Source: Bacillota bacterium
GTDB lineage: Bacteria > Bacillota > Sulfobacillia > JAJZYS01 > JAJYTV01
Direction of reading: 5' to 3'
Length of the DNA: 52,422 bases
NCBI GenBank assembly: GCA_021793315.1
Contig: JAJYSZ010000001.1
Coordinates: forward strand, 1 to 52,422
Below are positions 24,240 to 33,589 of the stretch, piece by piece. A program made the position numbers and the translations under genes. Numbering within the stretch: the first letter of the stretch is position 1; each line of letters opens with the position of its first letter. The notes beneath the pieces are model-generated. The model saw only the letters and a list, made by a program, of their open reading frames with translations, did no database searches and had not been told where the DNA came from.

Positions 24240-26764
24240 GGCGTCTCGCCCGCAGGCTCCTTCGGCGTCTCTTTATTGCCATTCTTGCCGCCTTTGCCGC
24301 GACGGCCCGAACGGCGCCTACGATTGTAGTTGCGGCGCGGCTTGCTGTCAACAGGAGGGGTCCCGCCCTCGGCGGCACCCGGGCTGTCTCCCTCCAGGGC
24401 CGCCGCCGCCCCCGTGTCGCCGTTACCCAGTTCCAGTCCATCGCTCTGCGCAGCGGTTTGGGCCTCCTCCGGCTGCTGCGATGGCGCTTCCGCCGTCTGC
24501 CCCGATCCCTTGCGGCCACCGCGGCGCGAGCGGCCACCTCGGCGGTTGCCGCCGCTGCCGGCATTGCCTGCGTTCGCGCCGCCGCCAGTCTGCAGGCCGT
24601 TGGCCGCCTGACCGGCTGCGCCCTGGCGGGCCGCCTGCGGCGCTTCTGCCAGCGACAGCTCGATTTCGCCGTGCTCGACGTCGACGCGCTCCACCCGCAC
24701 CCGCAGGCGGTCCGCCAGGCGGAAAACGCGGTGCTGGCGCTCGCCGAGGAGCTGGAACTGCTTCTCGTCGTAATGGTAGTAGTCGTCCGTCAGCGAGCTG
24801 ACGCGCAACAGACCTTCGACACCCAGCGAGACTTCGACGAAGATGCCAAAGGGTGTGACGCCCGTGACGATGCCGTCGAACTCCTCCCCCGTCCTGTCCT
24901 GCATGAACTCGACCTTCTTGAGGTCGAGCGACTCGCGCTCGGCCTCGTCCGCCTGGCGCTCGCGCTCCGACGAAAGGCGGGCGATCTCAGGCAGGCGGGC
25001 CACCAGGTCCTCACGCCGCTCGTCGCGCATCGGCCGCCGGCGCAGGTGCTCCTTCAGGATGCGGTGGATGACGAGGTCCGGGTAGCGGCGGATCGGTGAC
25101 GTGAAGTGGCTGTAGAGCGGAGTCGAGAGGCCGAAGTGGCCGATCGCGGCCGTGTCGTAGCGCGCACGGGCCATCGACCGCAACACGACCGCGTTCACGA
25201 GGTGCTCTTCGGGCCGCCCCTCGACGCGCGCGAGCACCTCCTGCAGGGCACGCGGGTGCAGCTTCTTGCCGTTGCCGCCCGCGATGTGGTACCCGAAGCG
25301 GGACAGGAGTCCCCGGAGGATCTCGAGTTTCTCGGGATCCGGCTCCTCATGCACGCGGAAGAGGAACGGCAGGTTCTGACGCGTCGCGACCTCCGCCACA
25401 GCCTCGTTGGCCTGCAGCATGAACTCCTCGATCAGCTGGTCTGCCTCGGTGCGCTCGCGCCGCTCGATCGCGACCGGCTTGCCGTCGTCGCCGAGCTTCA
25501 CCTTGAAATCGCTGACCGAGAGTTCGATCGCGCCGCGCTCACGGCGGCGCCGGCCCAGGATGTCCTTGAGCCTCGCCATGCCGAACAGGATCGGCATCAG
25601 GTCTTCATACTGCTGGTCGGGCGGCTGGCCCTCGAGGGTCTGGTTCACGCCGCTGTACGAGAGGCGCGCCCGGGTTCGGATCACCGTCTCCTGCAGCTGA
25701 TGGCGCACGCGCCGACCCGCCGCGTCGAAGTCGATGAACACGCTCATGGTCAGCCGGTCCTCCTGCGGCAGGAGGCTGCAGATGCCGTTCGAAAGGCGCT
25801 CCGGCAGCATCGGGATGACACGGTCGACGAGATAGACCGATGTGCCGCGGCGCAGGGCCTCGCGGTCCAGCGCCGTCCCCTCGTGGACGTACTGGCCGAC
25901 GTCGGCGATGTGCACGCCGAGCCGCCAGCCGTCCTCGGTCGGCTGGAGCGAGATCGCGTCGTCGAGGTCCTTGGCGTCGTCCGAGTCGATCGTGAACGTT
26001 ATGAGGTCCCTGAGATCCTGTCGTTGGCGCAGGTCCTTCTGCGCGACCTCGGCAGGGATCTTCGCCGCCTCCGCCAGCACGTCGTCGGGGAATGCCTCCG
26101 GCAAGCCCAGCTTGCGCACGATCGCGAGCACGTCGACGCCCGGCCCGTGGAGTTCGCCGAGCCGCTCGACCACCTTGCCCACCGGCCCGCGGCGGGCGTC
26201 CCCGAACACCTCGACGTGGCAGACCACGAGCTCGCCGTCCGCGGCGTCCATGCGCTCGCGATCGGGGATGATGATGTCGTAGGCGTCGCGGCCGTCCTGC
26301 GGCCGCACGAACCACGCTCCGCCGACCGACTCGATGCGGCCGACGATCGTGTCGCGCGCCCGCTGCACGATGCGCACGACCTCGCCCGAGCGTCCCTCGA
26401 GCCGGCGTACCAGGACCCGGTCGCCATGCATGGCCCCTTTGAGGTGCTCCACGGAGACCCTGAGGTCCTCCCCGTCGCCGTCTTCCGGCACGAACCAGCT
26501 GTCGCCGCGCCTGGTGCCCTGGATGCGGCCCGGCAGCAGATCGACGCGGCCGGGCACCGCAAGAGCACCGCGCCGCGTGCGCACGATCTCGCCACGCGAG
26601 ACCATCTCCTCCATCAGGCGCGCAAATGACGCCTTGCGCTCATCCTTGATCTGGAACTTGTCCGCAAGTTCGTCAGGCGAGATGGGGTGCTGCGCCTCGT
26701 CGCGGATGAAGGCGATCAGGCTCTGCCGTGTCGGCAGGTCGGACGGCCGCCGCCGGCGGCTCAC
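24236..26764 (-). CDS. rnr: Ribonuclease R
   Basis: An 842-residue 3'-5' exoribonuclease that degrades structured RNA and, with tmRNA-SmpB, non-stop mRNA. Domains in order: winged helix (about 8-70), two cold-shock domains, the RNB catalytic domain with DSDDAKDLDDAISL (about residue 260) and YSHFTSPIRRYPDLVIHR, and an S1 domain (EEFDGIVTGVTPFGIFVEVS). After about residue 700 comes an unusually long low-complexity tail rich in Gly, Arg, Gln and Ala, ending in a basic RRNYNRRRRSGRRGKGGKNG block. GTG at 26764 overlaps the esterase stop as GTGA. Confidence 0.94.
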   Translation of the reverse strand: MSRRRRPSDLPTRQSLIAFIRDEAQHPISPDELADKFQIKDERKASFARLMEEMVSRGEIVRTRRGALAVPGRVDLLPGRIQGTRRGDSWFVPEDGDGEDLRVSVEHLKGAMHGDRVLVRRLEGRSGEVVRIVQRARDTIVGRIESVGGAWFVRPQDGRDAYDIIIPDRERMDAADGELVVCHVEVFGDARRGPVGKVVERLGELHGPGVDVLAIVRKLGLPEAFPDDVLAEAAKIPAEVAQKDLRQRQDLRDLITFTIDSDDAKDLDDAISLQPTEDGWRLGVHIADVGQYVHEGTALDREALRRGTSVYLVDRVIPMLPERLSNGICSLLPQEDRLTMSVFIDFDAAGRRVRHQLQETVIRTRARLSYSGVNQTLEGQPPDQQYEDLMPILFGMARLKDILGRRRRERGAIELSVSDFKVKLGDDGKPVAIERRERTEADQLIEEFMLQANEAVAEVATRQNLPFLFRVHEEPDPEKLEILRGLLSRFGYHIAGGNGKKLHPRALQEVLARVEGRPEEHLVNAVVLRSMARARYDTAAIGHFGLSTPLYSHFTSPIRRYPDLVIHRILKEHLRRRPMRDERREDLVARLPEIARLSSERERQADEAERESLDLKKVEFMQDRTGEEFDGIVTGVTPFGIFVEVSLGVEGLLRVSSLTDDYYHYDEKQFQLLGERQHRVFRLADRLRVRVERVDVEHGEIELSLAEAPQAARQGAAGQAANGLQTGGGANAGNAGSGGNRRGGRSRRGGRKGSGQTAEAPSQQPEEAQTAAQSDGLELGNGDTGAAAALEGDSPGAAEGGTPPVDSKPRRNYNRRRRSGRRGKGGKNGNKETPKEPAGETP

Positions 26765-27465
26765 GAGGCTCCCCCCAGATGGCGGTTCAGGAACGCTGCG
26801 GTTCTACGGACGAACTCCTCCGCGTCGTGACGCGGTATGTGCTCATGAGAAGGAAGCATCTCAAACTCCTTCTCCCGACTGCCGATCCGCGCAAAGAGCA
26901 GTTTCGACGCCTCGGGGCGCACAGTCGGGTCGTCCTGCGACTGCAGAACGAGCGCTGGCGCGCGCACCTTCGGGGCTTCGCCTGCGGACTCCCGCGTCGC
27001 GCGCACCAGTTCTGCGACGGCGTGCACGGAGAGGCGGTCCTCGGCATCGGGACCAATCTTGACGAACGGGACGATGCGCCACAGATATGGCGCCATGACG
27101 GCTGCCTTGCGCTGCACTCCGGCAGCCGGGTTCACGCAGACCAGCGCGCGCACGGGGAAACGCGCCGCAAGATCTACCGCCAGCATACCCCCGAGCGAGA
27201 GGCCCAAGACGGCGGCGCCCCCACGCGGGTTCTCCTCCACCAGCTGCATGAGGCCAAGCTCGGCGCTCCGCCGCCAGGCGTGGGCCGTCGCCTGCGCCAG
27301 CTCAAAGGGCCCCATGCCATGTCCGGCAAGCCAGGGCGCCAAGACCCTGTAGCCCGCGGTGCCCAGACGCTCCCCAAACGCCGCGAGGTCCGAAGGCTTA
27401 CCCGTGAAGCCATGCACGAGCAGGACGCCCGGACCGTCCTGCCCCCAGCGCAGGCTCTCTGGCAT
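26761..27465 (-). CDS. Alpha/beta-hydrolase carboxylesterase (Est30-like)
   Basis: A 234-residue serine hydrolase. The nucleophile elbow is LGLSLGGMLAV (about residue 95), the acid is in LQSQDDPTVRPEAS and the His in LPSHEHIPRHDAEEF. The opening GVLLVHGFTGKPSDLAAFGE supplies the oxyanion hole. This matches the small monoacylglycerol lipase/carboxylesterase group of Bacilli, whose gene commonly sits between secG and rnr. It follows secG by six bases and overlaps rnr by four. No signal peptide, so cytoplasmic. Confidence 0.92.
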   Translation of the reverse strand: MPESLRWGQDGPGVLLVHGFTGKPSDLAAFGERLGTAGYRVLAPWLAGHGMGPFELAQATAHAWRRSAELGLMQLVEENPRGGAAVLGLSLGGMLAVDLAARFPVRALVCVNPAAGVQRKAAVMAPYLWRIVPFVKIGPDAEDRLSVHAVAELVRATRESAGEAPKVRAPALVLQSQDDPTVRPEASKLLFARIGSREKEFEMLPSHEHIPRHDAEEFVRRTAAFLNRHLGGAS

Positions 27466-27471
27466 GCCCCG

Positions 27472-27699
27472 CTAGAATCCGACCCGCGCCATGACGAGCG
27501 AGAGCGCGAAGAAGACGAACGCCAGGATGGCGGTCGCACGCGCAAGGCCCTCGTCAAGGCCGCGCCGCCTGCCGAAGAACGTCTCGCTCGAACTGCCGAA
27601 GGAGCCGGTGAAGCCCGGGACGCGCGCCGTCTGCAGCAGGATGCTGACAACCAGGAGGACCGCCACCAGGATGTAGACGATCAGACCCACGGTCTTCAA
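27472..27699 (-). CDS. secG: Protein translocase subunit SecG
   Basis: A 75-residue membrane protein of the SecYEG channel. Two hydrophobic helices (VGLIVYILVAVLLVVSILLQ and LARATAILAFVFFALSLVM) flank the cytoplasmic loop GFTGSFGSSSETFFGRRRG, the family signature. The TTG at 27699 follows GGTGAG at six bases; the frame is open further upstream, but that overlaps the end of eno. It lies 25 bases after eno. Confidence 0.9.
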   Translation of the reverse strand: MKTVGLIVYILVAVLLVVSILLQTARVPGFTGSFGSSSETFFGRRRGLDEGLARATAILAFVFFALSLVMARVGF

Positions 27700-27724
27700 A
27701 AACTGCTCACCATCCAAATCTTCG

Positions 27725-29020
27725 TTACTTGGCTGAGTGTAGCATCCCCGCACCGCGGCGCACAAGCGAACCGGCATAGCGCTGGGACTCGCCAAGCTCG
27801 TCGGCGATGCGCAGCAGTTCATTGTACTTGGCGACGCGCTCGCCTCGCGCCGGGGCACCGGTCTTGATCTGGCCGACGCCCGTCGCGACGACCAGGTGCG
27901 CGATCGATGCGTCGTCGGTCTCGCCGGAGCGGTGCGAAACCATCGCGGTGTAGCCGCTGCGCCGCGCGAGAGCCATCGTCTCCAGCGTCTCCGTGAGGGT
28001 GCCGACCTGGTTGAGCTTGATCAGGATGCTGTTGCCGGCGCCCTGCCCGATGCCCTGGGCCAGGCGCGCCTCCTGCGTCACGAAGATGTCGTCGCCGACG
28101 ATCTGCACCTTATCGCCGATGGCCTGGGTGAGCAGCGAGAAGCCCTCGAAGTCTTCCTCGCCAAAGGGGTCCTCGATCAAGATGATCGGGTAGCTCTCGA
28201 CCCAGCGCCGGTAGGTCTCCACCGCCGCCTCCCGCCCCAGGAGTTCGCCGTTCAGGCGATAGCCTGAGTCCTCCTGCAGCTCGCTCGCCGCGCAGTCGAT
28301 CGCGAGCGCCACATCGTCGCCCGGCCTTAGACCCGCCGCCTCGATCGCCCGGACCAGGAACTCGATCGCGGCCTCATCGCTCGGCAGGTCCGGGGCGAAG
28401 CCGCCCTCGTCCCCGACCGCGGTGCCGAGACCCTGCTTCTTCAGCAAGGACTTGAGGGTGTGGTAAACCTCCGCGCCATAGCGCACCGCCTCGGCGAAGT
28501 TCGGCGCCCCGACCGGTGCCAGCATGAACTCCTGCACGCCGATGTTGTTGTCCGCATGCTTGCCGCCGTTGATCACGTTCATGAACGGCACCGGCAGGAG
28601 GTTCGCGCCCACGCCGCCCAGATAGCGGAAGAAGGGCAGGCCGGCGGCGTTCGCCGCCGCGCGCGCCACGGCCAGGCTGACGCCCAGGATCGCGTTCGCC
28701 CCCAGGTGCGACTTCTGCTTGGTTCCGTCGAGCTTGATCAAGAGCCGGTCCACCGCCACCTGGTCGAAGGCGTCGAGGCCCTGCAGCTCCGGCGCGATCA
28801 GCCGCTCGACGTTCGCGACCGCCGTGCGCACCCCGAGACCGTGGTAGCGGGCGGGATCGCCATCGCGCAGTTCCGTCGCCTCGTGCTTGCCGGTCGAGGC
28901 CCCGGACGGCACGATCGCACGGCCGCGCGCGCCGTTCGCGAGGCGCACCTCCACCTCGACCGTCGGGTTGCCGCGGGAGTCCAGCACTTCGCGCGCGCGC
29001 AGGTCCGTGATCCTGGTCAT
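27725..29020 (-). CDS. eno: Enolase
   Basis: A 431-residue enzyme that dehydrates 2-phosphoglycerate to phosphoenolpyruvate. N-terminal [20 protein letters not shown] and [16 protein letters not shown], the metal ligands in [23 protein letters not shown] and [10 protein letters not shown], the catalytic Lys in [13 protein letters not shown], and [19 protein letters not shown] are all present. Start overlaps the gpmI stop as ATGA. Confidence 0.97.
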   Translation of the reverse strand: MTRITDLRAREVLDSRGNPTVEVEVRLANGARGRAIVPSGASTGKHEATELRDGDPARYHGLGVRTAVANVERLIAPELQGLDAFDQVAVDRLLIKLDGTKQKSHLGANAILGVSLAVARAAANAAGLPFFRYLGGVGANLLPVPFMNVINGGKHADNNIGVQEFMLAPVGAPNFAEAVRYGAEVYHTLKSLLKKQGLGTAVGDEGGFAPDLPSDEAAIEFLVRAIEAAGLRPGDDVALAIDCAASELQEDSGYRLNGELLGREAAVETYRRWVESYPIILIEDPFGEEDFEGFSLLTQAIGDKVQIVGDDIFVTQEARLAQGIGQGAGNSILIKLNQVGTLTETLETMALARRSGYTAMVSHRSGETDDASIAHLVVATGVGQIKTGAPARGERVAKYNELLRIADELGESQRYAGSLVRRGAGMLHSAK

Positions 29021-30522
29021 CTCGAGGCACGCTCCTTCACAATCAGGCTCTCTCCGGTCATCTCGTCGGGCTTGGGCACGCCGAGGATCTGGAGCAGCGT
29101 CGGTGCCACGTCGGCGAGGATGCCGTCGCGCAGGCTCTGGCCCGGATCGGCGCCCGCAAGCAGCACCGGCACCAGGTTGCGGCTGTGCGAGGTCCGTGGC
29201 CCGCCGCGGTCGTCGATCATCTCCTCGGCATTGCCGTGGTCCGCTATGAGCAGCACCTGCGCGCCCTGGTCGAGCAGGGCGGGGACGAGCTCGGAAAGCC
29301 CCTTGTCCACCGCCTCGACGGCGCTGATCGCCGCCGGGATGGATCCCGTATGCCCGACCATGTCGGCGTTGGCGTAGTTGAGCACGAGAAGGTCCGGGCA
29401 GGCCTGGCGCACATGCTTGACCGCCTCGGCCGTCAGGGGGCCCGCCGACATCTCCGGCTGCAGGTCGTACGTCGTCACCTTCGGCGACGGCACGAGCACC
29501 CGGTCCTCTTTGGCGAAGGGCTGCTCGCGCCCGCCGTTCAGGAAATACGTGACGTGCGCGTACTTCTCGGTCTCGGCCATGCGCAGTTGCGTGAGCCCCG
29601 CCCTGCTGACCACCTCGCCCAGGGTGTTCTCCACCGAAAGCGGCCCAAAGGCGCGGGGAATCCGGAAGTCCGGGTCGTACTCCGCCATGGCCGAGAGGCC
29701 GAACGCGCCCTCGGGGCGTCTGAACCCGTCGAACGCGGGATCGGCGATGGCGCGCGAGATCTCCCGCGCGCGGTCGGCGCGGAAGTTCCAGAAGAAGAAC
29801 TGATCCTGGGCCTTCGCCCCGTCATACCAGTCGACCAAGGTGGGCACGACGAACTCGTCGTCCTCGCCGTTCGCGTAGGCCATCTCAAGCGCTTCGAGGG
29901 CCGAGCCGGCACGCCGTCCCCTACCCCGCACGATGGCGTCGTACGCCTTCTCCACCCTGTCCCAGCGACGGTCGCGGTCCATGGCGTAGTAGCGCCCGCC
30001 GACCGTGGCGATGCGCGCTCCCGTCTCGCGGCAGACCGCCTCCAGGCGCTCGAGGGACTCCCTGGCGCAGCGCGGCGGCACGTCGCGGCCGTCCAGGATC
30101 GCGTGCACCAGCACGTCCTGTCCGGCCAGGAAACGCACGAGCGCCAGCGCGTGGTCGACGTGCGCATGCACGCCGCCTGGCGACAAGAGCCCCATCAGGT
30201 GCACCCGCGGCGCCTGGCGCAAGGCCAGGAAGACGGGATTGCGCGCCAGCTCCCCCTGCGCGATGGCGCGGCTGATGCGCGGCAGGTCCTGATACACGAC
30301 GCGGCCGGCGCCGATGTTCAGGTGGCCGACGTTGGAGTTGCCCATCTGGCCGTCCGTCAGGCCGACGGCTTCACCGTCGGTGCGCAGGCGGGCTATCGGC
30401 CAGCGCGCCGTCAAGGCGTTCCAGAACGGCGTTTGGGCCTGGGAGACCGCATTCCCCGGCCCTGCCGGGGCGATGCCCCAGCCGTCGAGCACGATCAGCG
30501 CCGCAGGTCGTCCGTCACGCAT
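29017..30522 (-). CDS. gpmI: 2,3-bisphosphoglycerate-independent phosphoglycerate mutase
   Basis: A 501-residue Mn-dependent phosphoglycerate mutase of the alkaline-phosphatase superfamily. [11 protein letters not shown] supplies the first metal Asp, and the phosphorylated Ser is in [56 protein letters not shown] and [14 protein letters not shown] cover the substrate Arg and second metal site. The ATG overlaps the end of tpiA by eight bases. Confidence 0.96.
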   Translation of the reverse strand: MRDGRPAALIVLDGWGIAPAGPGNAVSQAQTPFWNALTARWPIARLRTDGEAVGLTDGQMGNSNVGHLNIGAGRVVYQDLPRISRAIAQGELARNPVFLALRQAPRVHLMGLLSPGGVHAHVDHALALVRFLAGQDVLVHAILDGRDVPPRCARESLERLEAVCRETGARIATVGGRYYAMDRDRRWDRVEKAYDAIVRGRGRRAGSALEALEMAYANGEDDEFVVPTLVDWYDGAKAQDQFFFWNFRADRAREISRAIADPAFDGFRRPEGAFGLSAMAEYDPDFRIPRAFGPLSVENTLGEVVSRAGLTQLRMAETEKYAHVTYFLNGGREQPFAKEDRVLVPSPKVTTYDLQPEMSAGPLTAEAVKHVRQACPDLLVLNYANADMVGHTGSIPAAISAVEAVDKGLSELVPALLDQGAQVLLIADHGNAEEMIDDRGGPRTSHSRNLVPVLLAGADPGQSLRDGILADVAPTLLQILGVPKPDEMTGESLIVKERASR

Positions 30523-31261
30523 CCACCATCACCTCCAGCATGGCAAGGAAAGAATTCGGATCGAGAGAGGCGGAGCCGACCAGCAGCCCGTCAATCAGGG
30601 GTTCGGCCATGAACCCCCGGACCGTCTCAGGGGACGTGGAACCGCCGTACAGCAGGGAGAGCCTCGCGGCCGCCGCGGCGCCGCACCGGCTGAGGACCGT
30701 CTTGCGGATCAGCGCCGCGGCGTCGCTGGCCTGCGCCGGCGTGGCCGGCGCTCCGCTGCCGATTGCCCAGACAGGCTCATACGCGATCACGAGCCTGCCC
30801 CCAAGTTCATTGGACAGCGCCGTGAGCACCGTCTCCACCTGGGTTTGCAGGCGGGCCTCCCCCAGCCCCGCCTCGCGCTCGGCGGCATCCTCGCCAACGC
30901 AGTAGACGGGCGTCAGCCCCGCCTGCCAGAGCGCAGCGATCTTGCGCGCCGCCGCCTGATCGTCTTCGCAGGCGTAGCGCCGCCGCTCCGAGTGGGCGAC
31001 GAGCGCATAGCCGCAGCCCGCGTCGCGCAGCTGCGCCGCCGAAACCATGCCGGTGAAGGCACCCTGCTCGGCCCAGCCGACGTCCTGGGCCCCGAGTCCG
31101 AGCCTCTGGCACCTGCCCCGCAAGGCATGCAGAGTCGTCAGGGGCGGGAAGACGACGACCTCCGCCCGCTCGAGCGCAGGCCTGTCCGCCACGGCGTCCA
31201 GCCAGGCCTGCGCTTCGGCGATGGTTTTGTACATCTTCCAGTTCGCCGCAAGGATCGGCAT
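30515..31261 (-). CDS. tpiA: Triosephosphate isomerase
   Basis: A 248-residue TIM barrel that interconverts dihydroxyacetone phosphate and glyceraldehyde 3-phosphate. The catalytic Lys is in LAANWKMYKT, the His in ALVAHSERRRY and the Glu in VIAYEPVWAIGSG. The phosphate-binding end LLYGGSTSPETVRGFM and GLLVGSASLDPNSF is intact. The ATG begins one base after the pgk stop. Confidence 0.97.
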   Translation of the reverse strand: MPILAANWKMYKTIAEAQAWLDAVADRPALERAEVVVFPPLTTLHALRGRCQRLGLGAQDVGWAEQGAFTGMVSAAQLRDAGCGYALVAHSERRRYACEDDQAAARKIAALWQAGLTPVYCVGEDAAEREAGLGEARLQTQVETVLTALSNELGGRLVIAYEPVWAIGSGAPATPAQASDAAALIRKTVLSRCGAAAAARLSLLYGGSTSPETVRGFMAEPLIDGLLVGSASLDPNSFLAMLEVMVDA

Positions 31262-31262
31262 C

Positions 31263-32429
31263 TCAGTTCTCCACGAGGCCTTCGATACCGGGTAGGAGCC
31301 GACCTTCCAGGAACTCGAGCGACGCCCCGCCACCTGTCGAGACGTGGCCGACCCTGTCCGACAGCCCCGAAGCCGCGAGGGCCGCCGCGGAGTCGCCGCC
31401 GCCAACCACCGTGTAGCCCGCGCACTCGGCCACGGCCTTGGCGACGGCCAGGGTGCCTTCGGCAAATGCCGCCCGCTCGTAGAGGCCGAGCGGGCCGTTC
31501 CAGAACACCCGGCGCGCGCCCAGCACGATATCGCGGTAGGCCGCCTGCGTCGCCGGGCCGATGTCGACGATCATCTCGTCGGACCCGACCTCCTCGACGT
31601 TGACGGCGTGCCCCGGCTCCGTGATGGCGCGGGTGGTGACGACATCGATCGGCAGGTGGAATCGCCCGTGGAAGCGGCGCATCAGCCCCCGCGCCACGTC
31701 GAGCTCGCCGGACTCGGCGAGCGAACGGCCGATCGGGACGCCGCGCGCGTCGAGGAACGTGTTGCCGAGCGCACCGCCGATCAGCACCTCCTGCGCCTGT
31801 TGCGCAAGGTGCTCGATGACGCCGATCTTGTCCGCGATCTTGGCACCGCCCAGGATGAGCACGAACGGCTGCTCGGTCCCGGTCATCAGGAGGTCGAGCG
31901 CCTGGACCTCGCGCTCCACGAGCAGTCCCGCGTAGCTCGGCAGGATGCCTGTGATGGCGTGGGTCGAGGCGTGCGCACGGTGCACCGCGCCGAAGGCGTC
32001 CTGCACAAAGATCTCGCCGAAGCGCGCGAGTTCCGCGGCGAAGCCGGGATCGTCCTGGGTCTCGCGCGGGTCGAAGCGCAGGTTGTCGAGCAGCAGCACG
32101 TCGCCTGGGTTGAGGCGTTTGACCTCGGCCTGGGCGGCGGCACTGGTCGGCAGTCCCTGCGTGAAGCGCACCTCCACCGACAGGAGCTCGGACAGCCGCT
32201 TGGCCACAGGGCCCAGGCTCAGCCCGTCCTCGATCTTCCCCTTGGGCCTGCCAAGGTGGGACATGACAACGACAGCGGAGCCACGGGATCGCAGGGTCTC
32301 GATCGTCGGCAGGCAGGCGCGGATGCGCGTGTCGTCGCGGATCTGCCCGTTCTCGAGCGGCACGTTCAAGTCCGCGCGCACCAGGGCCAGCCCGACCCGC
32401 GGCGCCTTGTGGAGACTGCGCAGGTTCAC
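31263..32429 (-). CDS. pgk: Phosphoglycerate kinase
   Basis: A 388-residue two-domain kinase making ATP and 3-phosphoglycerate. Signature VGLALVRADLNVPLENGQI, substrate region VVVMSHLGRPKGKIEDGLSL, hinge and nucleotide parts ILGGAKIADKIGVIEHL, FWNGPLGLYERAAFAEGT and VVGGGDSAAALAASGL, VSTGGGASLEFLEG. The GTG at 32429 follows AGAGGG at seven bases and lies two bases after the gap stop. Confidence 0.97.
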   Translation of the reverse strand: MNLRSLHKAPRVGLALVRADLNVPLENGQIRDDTRIRACLPTIETLRSRGSAVVVMSHLGRPKGKIEDGLSLGPVAKRLSELLSVEVRFTQGLPTSAAAQAEVKRLNPGDVLLLDNLRFDPRETQDDPGFAAELARFGEIFVQDAFGAVHRAHASTHAITGILPSYAGLLVEREVQALDLLMTGTEQPFVLILGGAKIADKIGVIEHLAQQAQEVLIGGALGNTFLDARGVPIGRSLAESGELDVARGLMRRFHGRFHLPIDVVTTRAITEPGHAVNVEEVGSDEMIVDIGPATQAAYRDIVLGARRVFWNGPLGLYERAAFAEGTLAVAKAVAECAGYTVVGGGDSAAALAASGLSDRVGHVSTGGGASLEFLEGRLLPGIEGLVEN

Positions 32430-32431
32430 CT

Positions 32432-33433
32432 TTACACCCTCTTCGCGATGTAACCTGCGAAGTCGACGAGGCGGGTGGCATATCCCCACTCGTTGTCGTA
32501 CCACGCGACCACCTTGCCGAGTTCTCCCACCGCAGCGGTCAGGAGACCGTCAACGATCGCGGAGTGCGTGTCGCCGCGCAGATCGCTCGATACCACCGGG
32601 TCTTCCGTGTAGGCGAGGATTCCCTGCATCGGGCCCTCGGCGGCGGCGCGGAACGCAGTGTTGAGCTCCTTGGCGGAGGACGGCTTGCGCAGGTGCACCA
32701 CGAGGTCGATGACCGAGACGACAGGGGTCGGGACGCGCAGCGCGAGGCCATGGAAGCTCTTCCCCACCTCGGGCCATACGGCGCCGACCGCCTTCGCGGC
32801 CCCGGTCGAGGTCGGGATGATGTTCATCGCCGCGGCGCGGGCGCGCCTGAGGTCCTTGTGCGACTTGTCGAGCAGGTTCTGGTCGCTCGTGTAGCTGTGC
32901 ACGGTGGTCATCATGCCCTCCGCGACGCCGAAGCTCTGGTCGAGGACCTTCATCACGGGCAGAAGGCAGTTGGTGGTGCAGGAGCCCATCGAGACCACCT
33001 TGTGCTGCTGCGGGTTGAAGTCGTCCTCGTTCACGCCCAGCACGAACGTCGGCGCGGGGTTCCCCTTGGCCGGTGCCGCGAGCACGACATGACCCGCGCC
33101 GCCCTCGAGATGCCCTTTGGCGAGTTCGGGGTCGTTGAACCTGCCCGAGGCCTCGAGCACCAGATCCACCCCGACGCCGCGCCAATCGATGCGGGCGGGC
33201 TCGCGCTCGTGGAATGCGCGGATGCTCCGCCCGCTGACGTACAGGTGATCGTCGTCGCTCAGGACCTCACCGGGAAACACGCCGTAGTTCGAGTCGTACT
33301 TGAACAGATGCGCCATGGTTGCGCTTGCGCCAGGGCCATTGATGGCCACCACCTGCAGATCCGAACGTCCTTCGGCAATTCTCAGCGCGCGACGTCCGAC
33401 GGCGCCGAATCCGGAGATGCCTACGCGCAGCAC
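32432..33433 (-). CDS. gap: Glyceraldehyde-3-phosphate dehydrogenase, GapB-like cofactor site
   Basis: A 333-residue phosphorylating GAPDH. The active-site Cys is in GSCTTNCLLPVMKVL, the His in MTTVHSYTSDQN, and HKDLRRARAAAMNIIPTSTG is the substrate loop. The Rossmann motif reads GISGFGAVGRRALR instead of the usual GINGFGRIGR, and the strand that normally ends in N-D (NAD ribose-binding Asp) reads VVAINGPG, with Gly at residue 33. Loss of that Asp is typical of NADP-accepting, GapB-type enzymes. Even so the gene heads the glycolytic operon. GTG 33433 lies behind AAGGAAG. Confidence 0.93.
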   Translation of the reverse strand: MLRVGISGFGAVGRRALRIAEGRSDLQVVAINGPGASATMAHLFKYDSNYGVFPGEVLSDDDHLYVSGRSIRAFHEREPARIDWRGVGVDLVLEASGRFNDPELAKGHLEGGAGHVVLAAPAKGNPAPTFVLGVNEDDFNPQQHKVVSMGSCTTNCLLPVMKVLDQSFGVAEGMMTTVHSYTSDQNLLDKSHKDLRRARAAAMNIIPTSTGAAKAVGAVWPEVGKSFHGLALRVPTPVVSVIDLVVHLRKPSSAKELNTAFRAAAEGPMQGILAYTEDPVVSSDLRGDTHSAIVDGLLTAAVGELGKVVAWYDNEWGYATRLVDFAGYIAKRV

Positions 33434-33449
33434 CTGAGGACACTTCCTT

Positions 33450-33538
33450 CTTGTACCAATATGGACAGAGACCGCCCTCATTATAGCGAATGCTACAGTG
33501 TAGGCGCCACTTGCGCATTTGGCCACACCGCTTGTACC
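33450..33538 (-). promoter_or_regulatory. Promoter region of the gap operon with a repeated GGTACAAG motif
   Basis: On the minus strand a perfect TATAAT lies at 33480-33485, about 47 bases before the GTG. The -35 region (TGGCGC) is weak. GGTACAAG occurs twice in the same orientation, at 33531-33538 upstream and 33450-33457 downstream of the -10, each preceded by CAT-x(0-2). This could be an operator for a CggR-like repressor, but that is inference. Confidence 0.5.
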
Positions 33539-33545
33539 GATGGCA

Positions 33546-33572
33546 GGGGCCGGCGGCACTGCCACCGGCCCC
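33546..33572 (-). terminator. Hairpin after glnA
   Basis: GGGGCCGG-C-GGC pairs with GCC-A-CCGGCCCC around a 3-base loop (11 pairs, one mismatch), 17 bases after the glnA stop. No T tract. Confidence 0.6.
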
Positions 33573-33589
33573 TATTGGACGTGTCCCGG

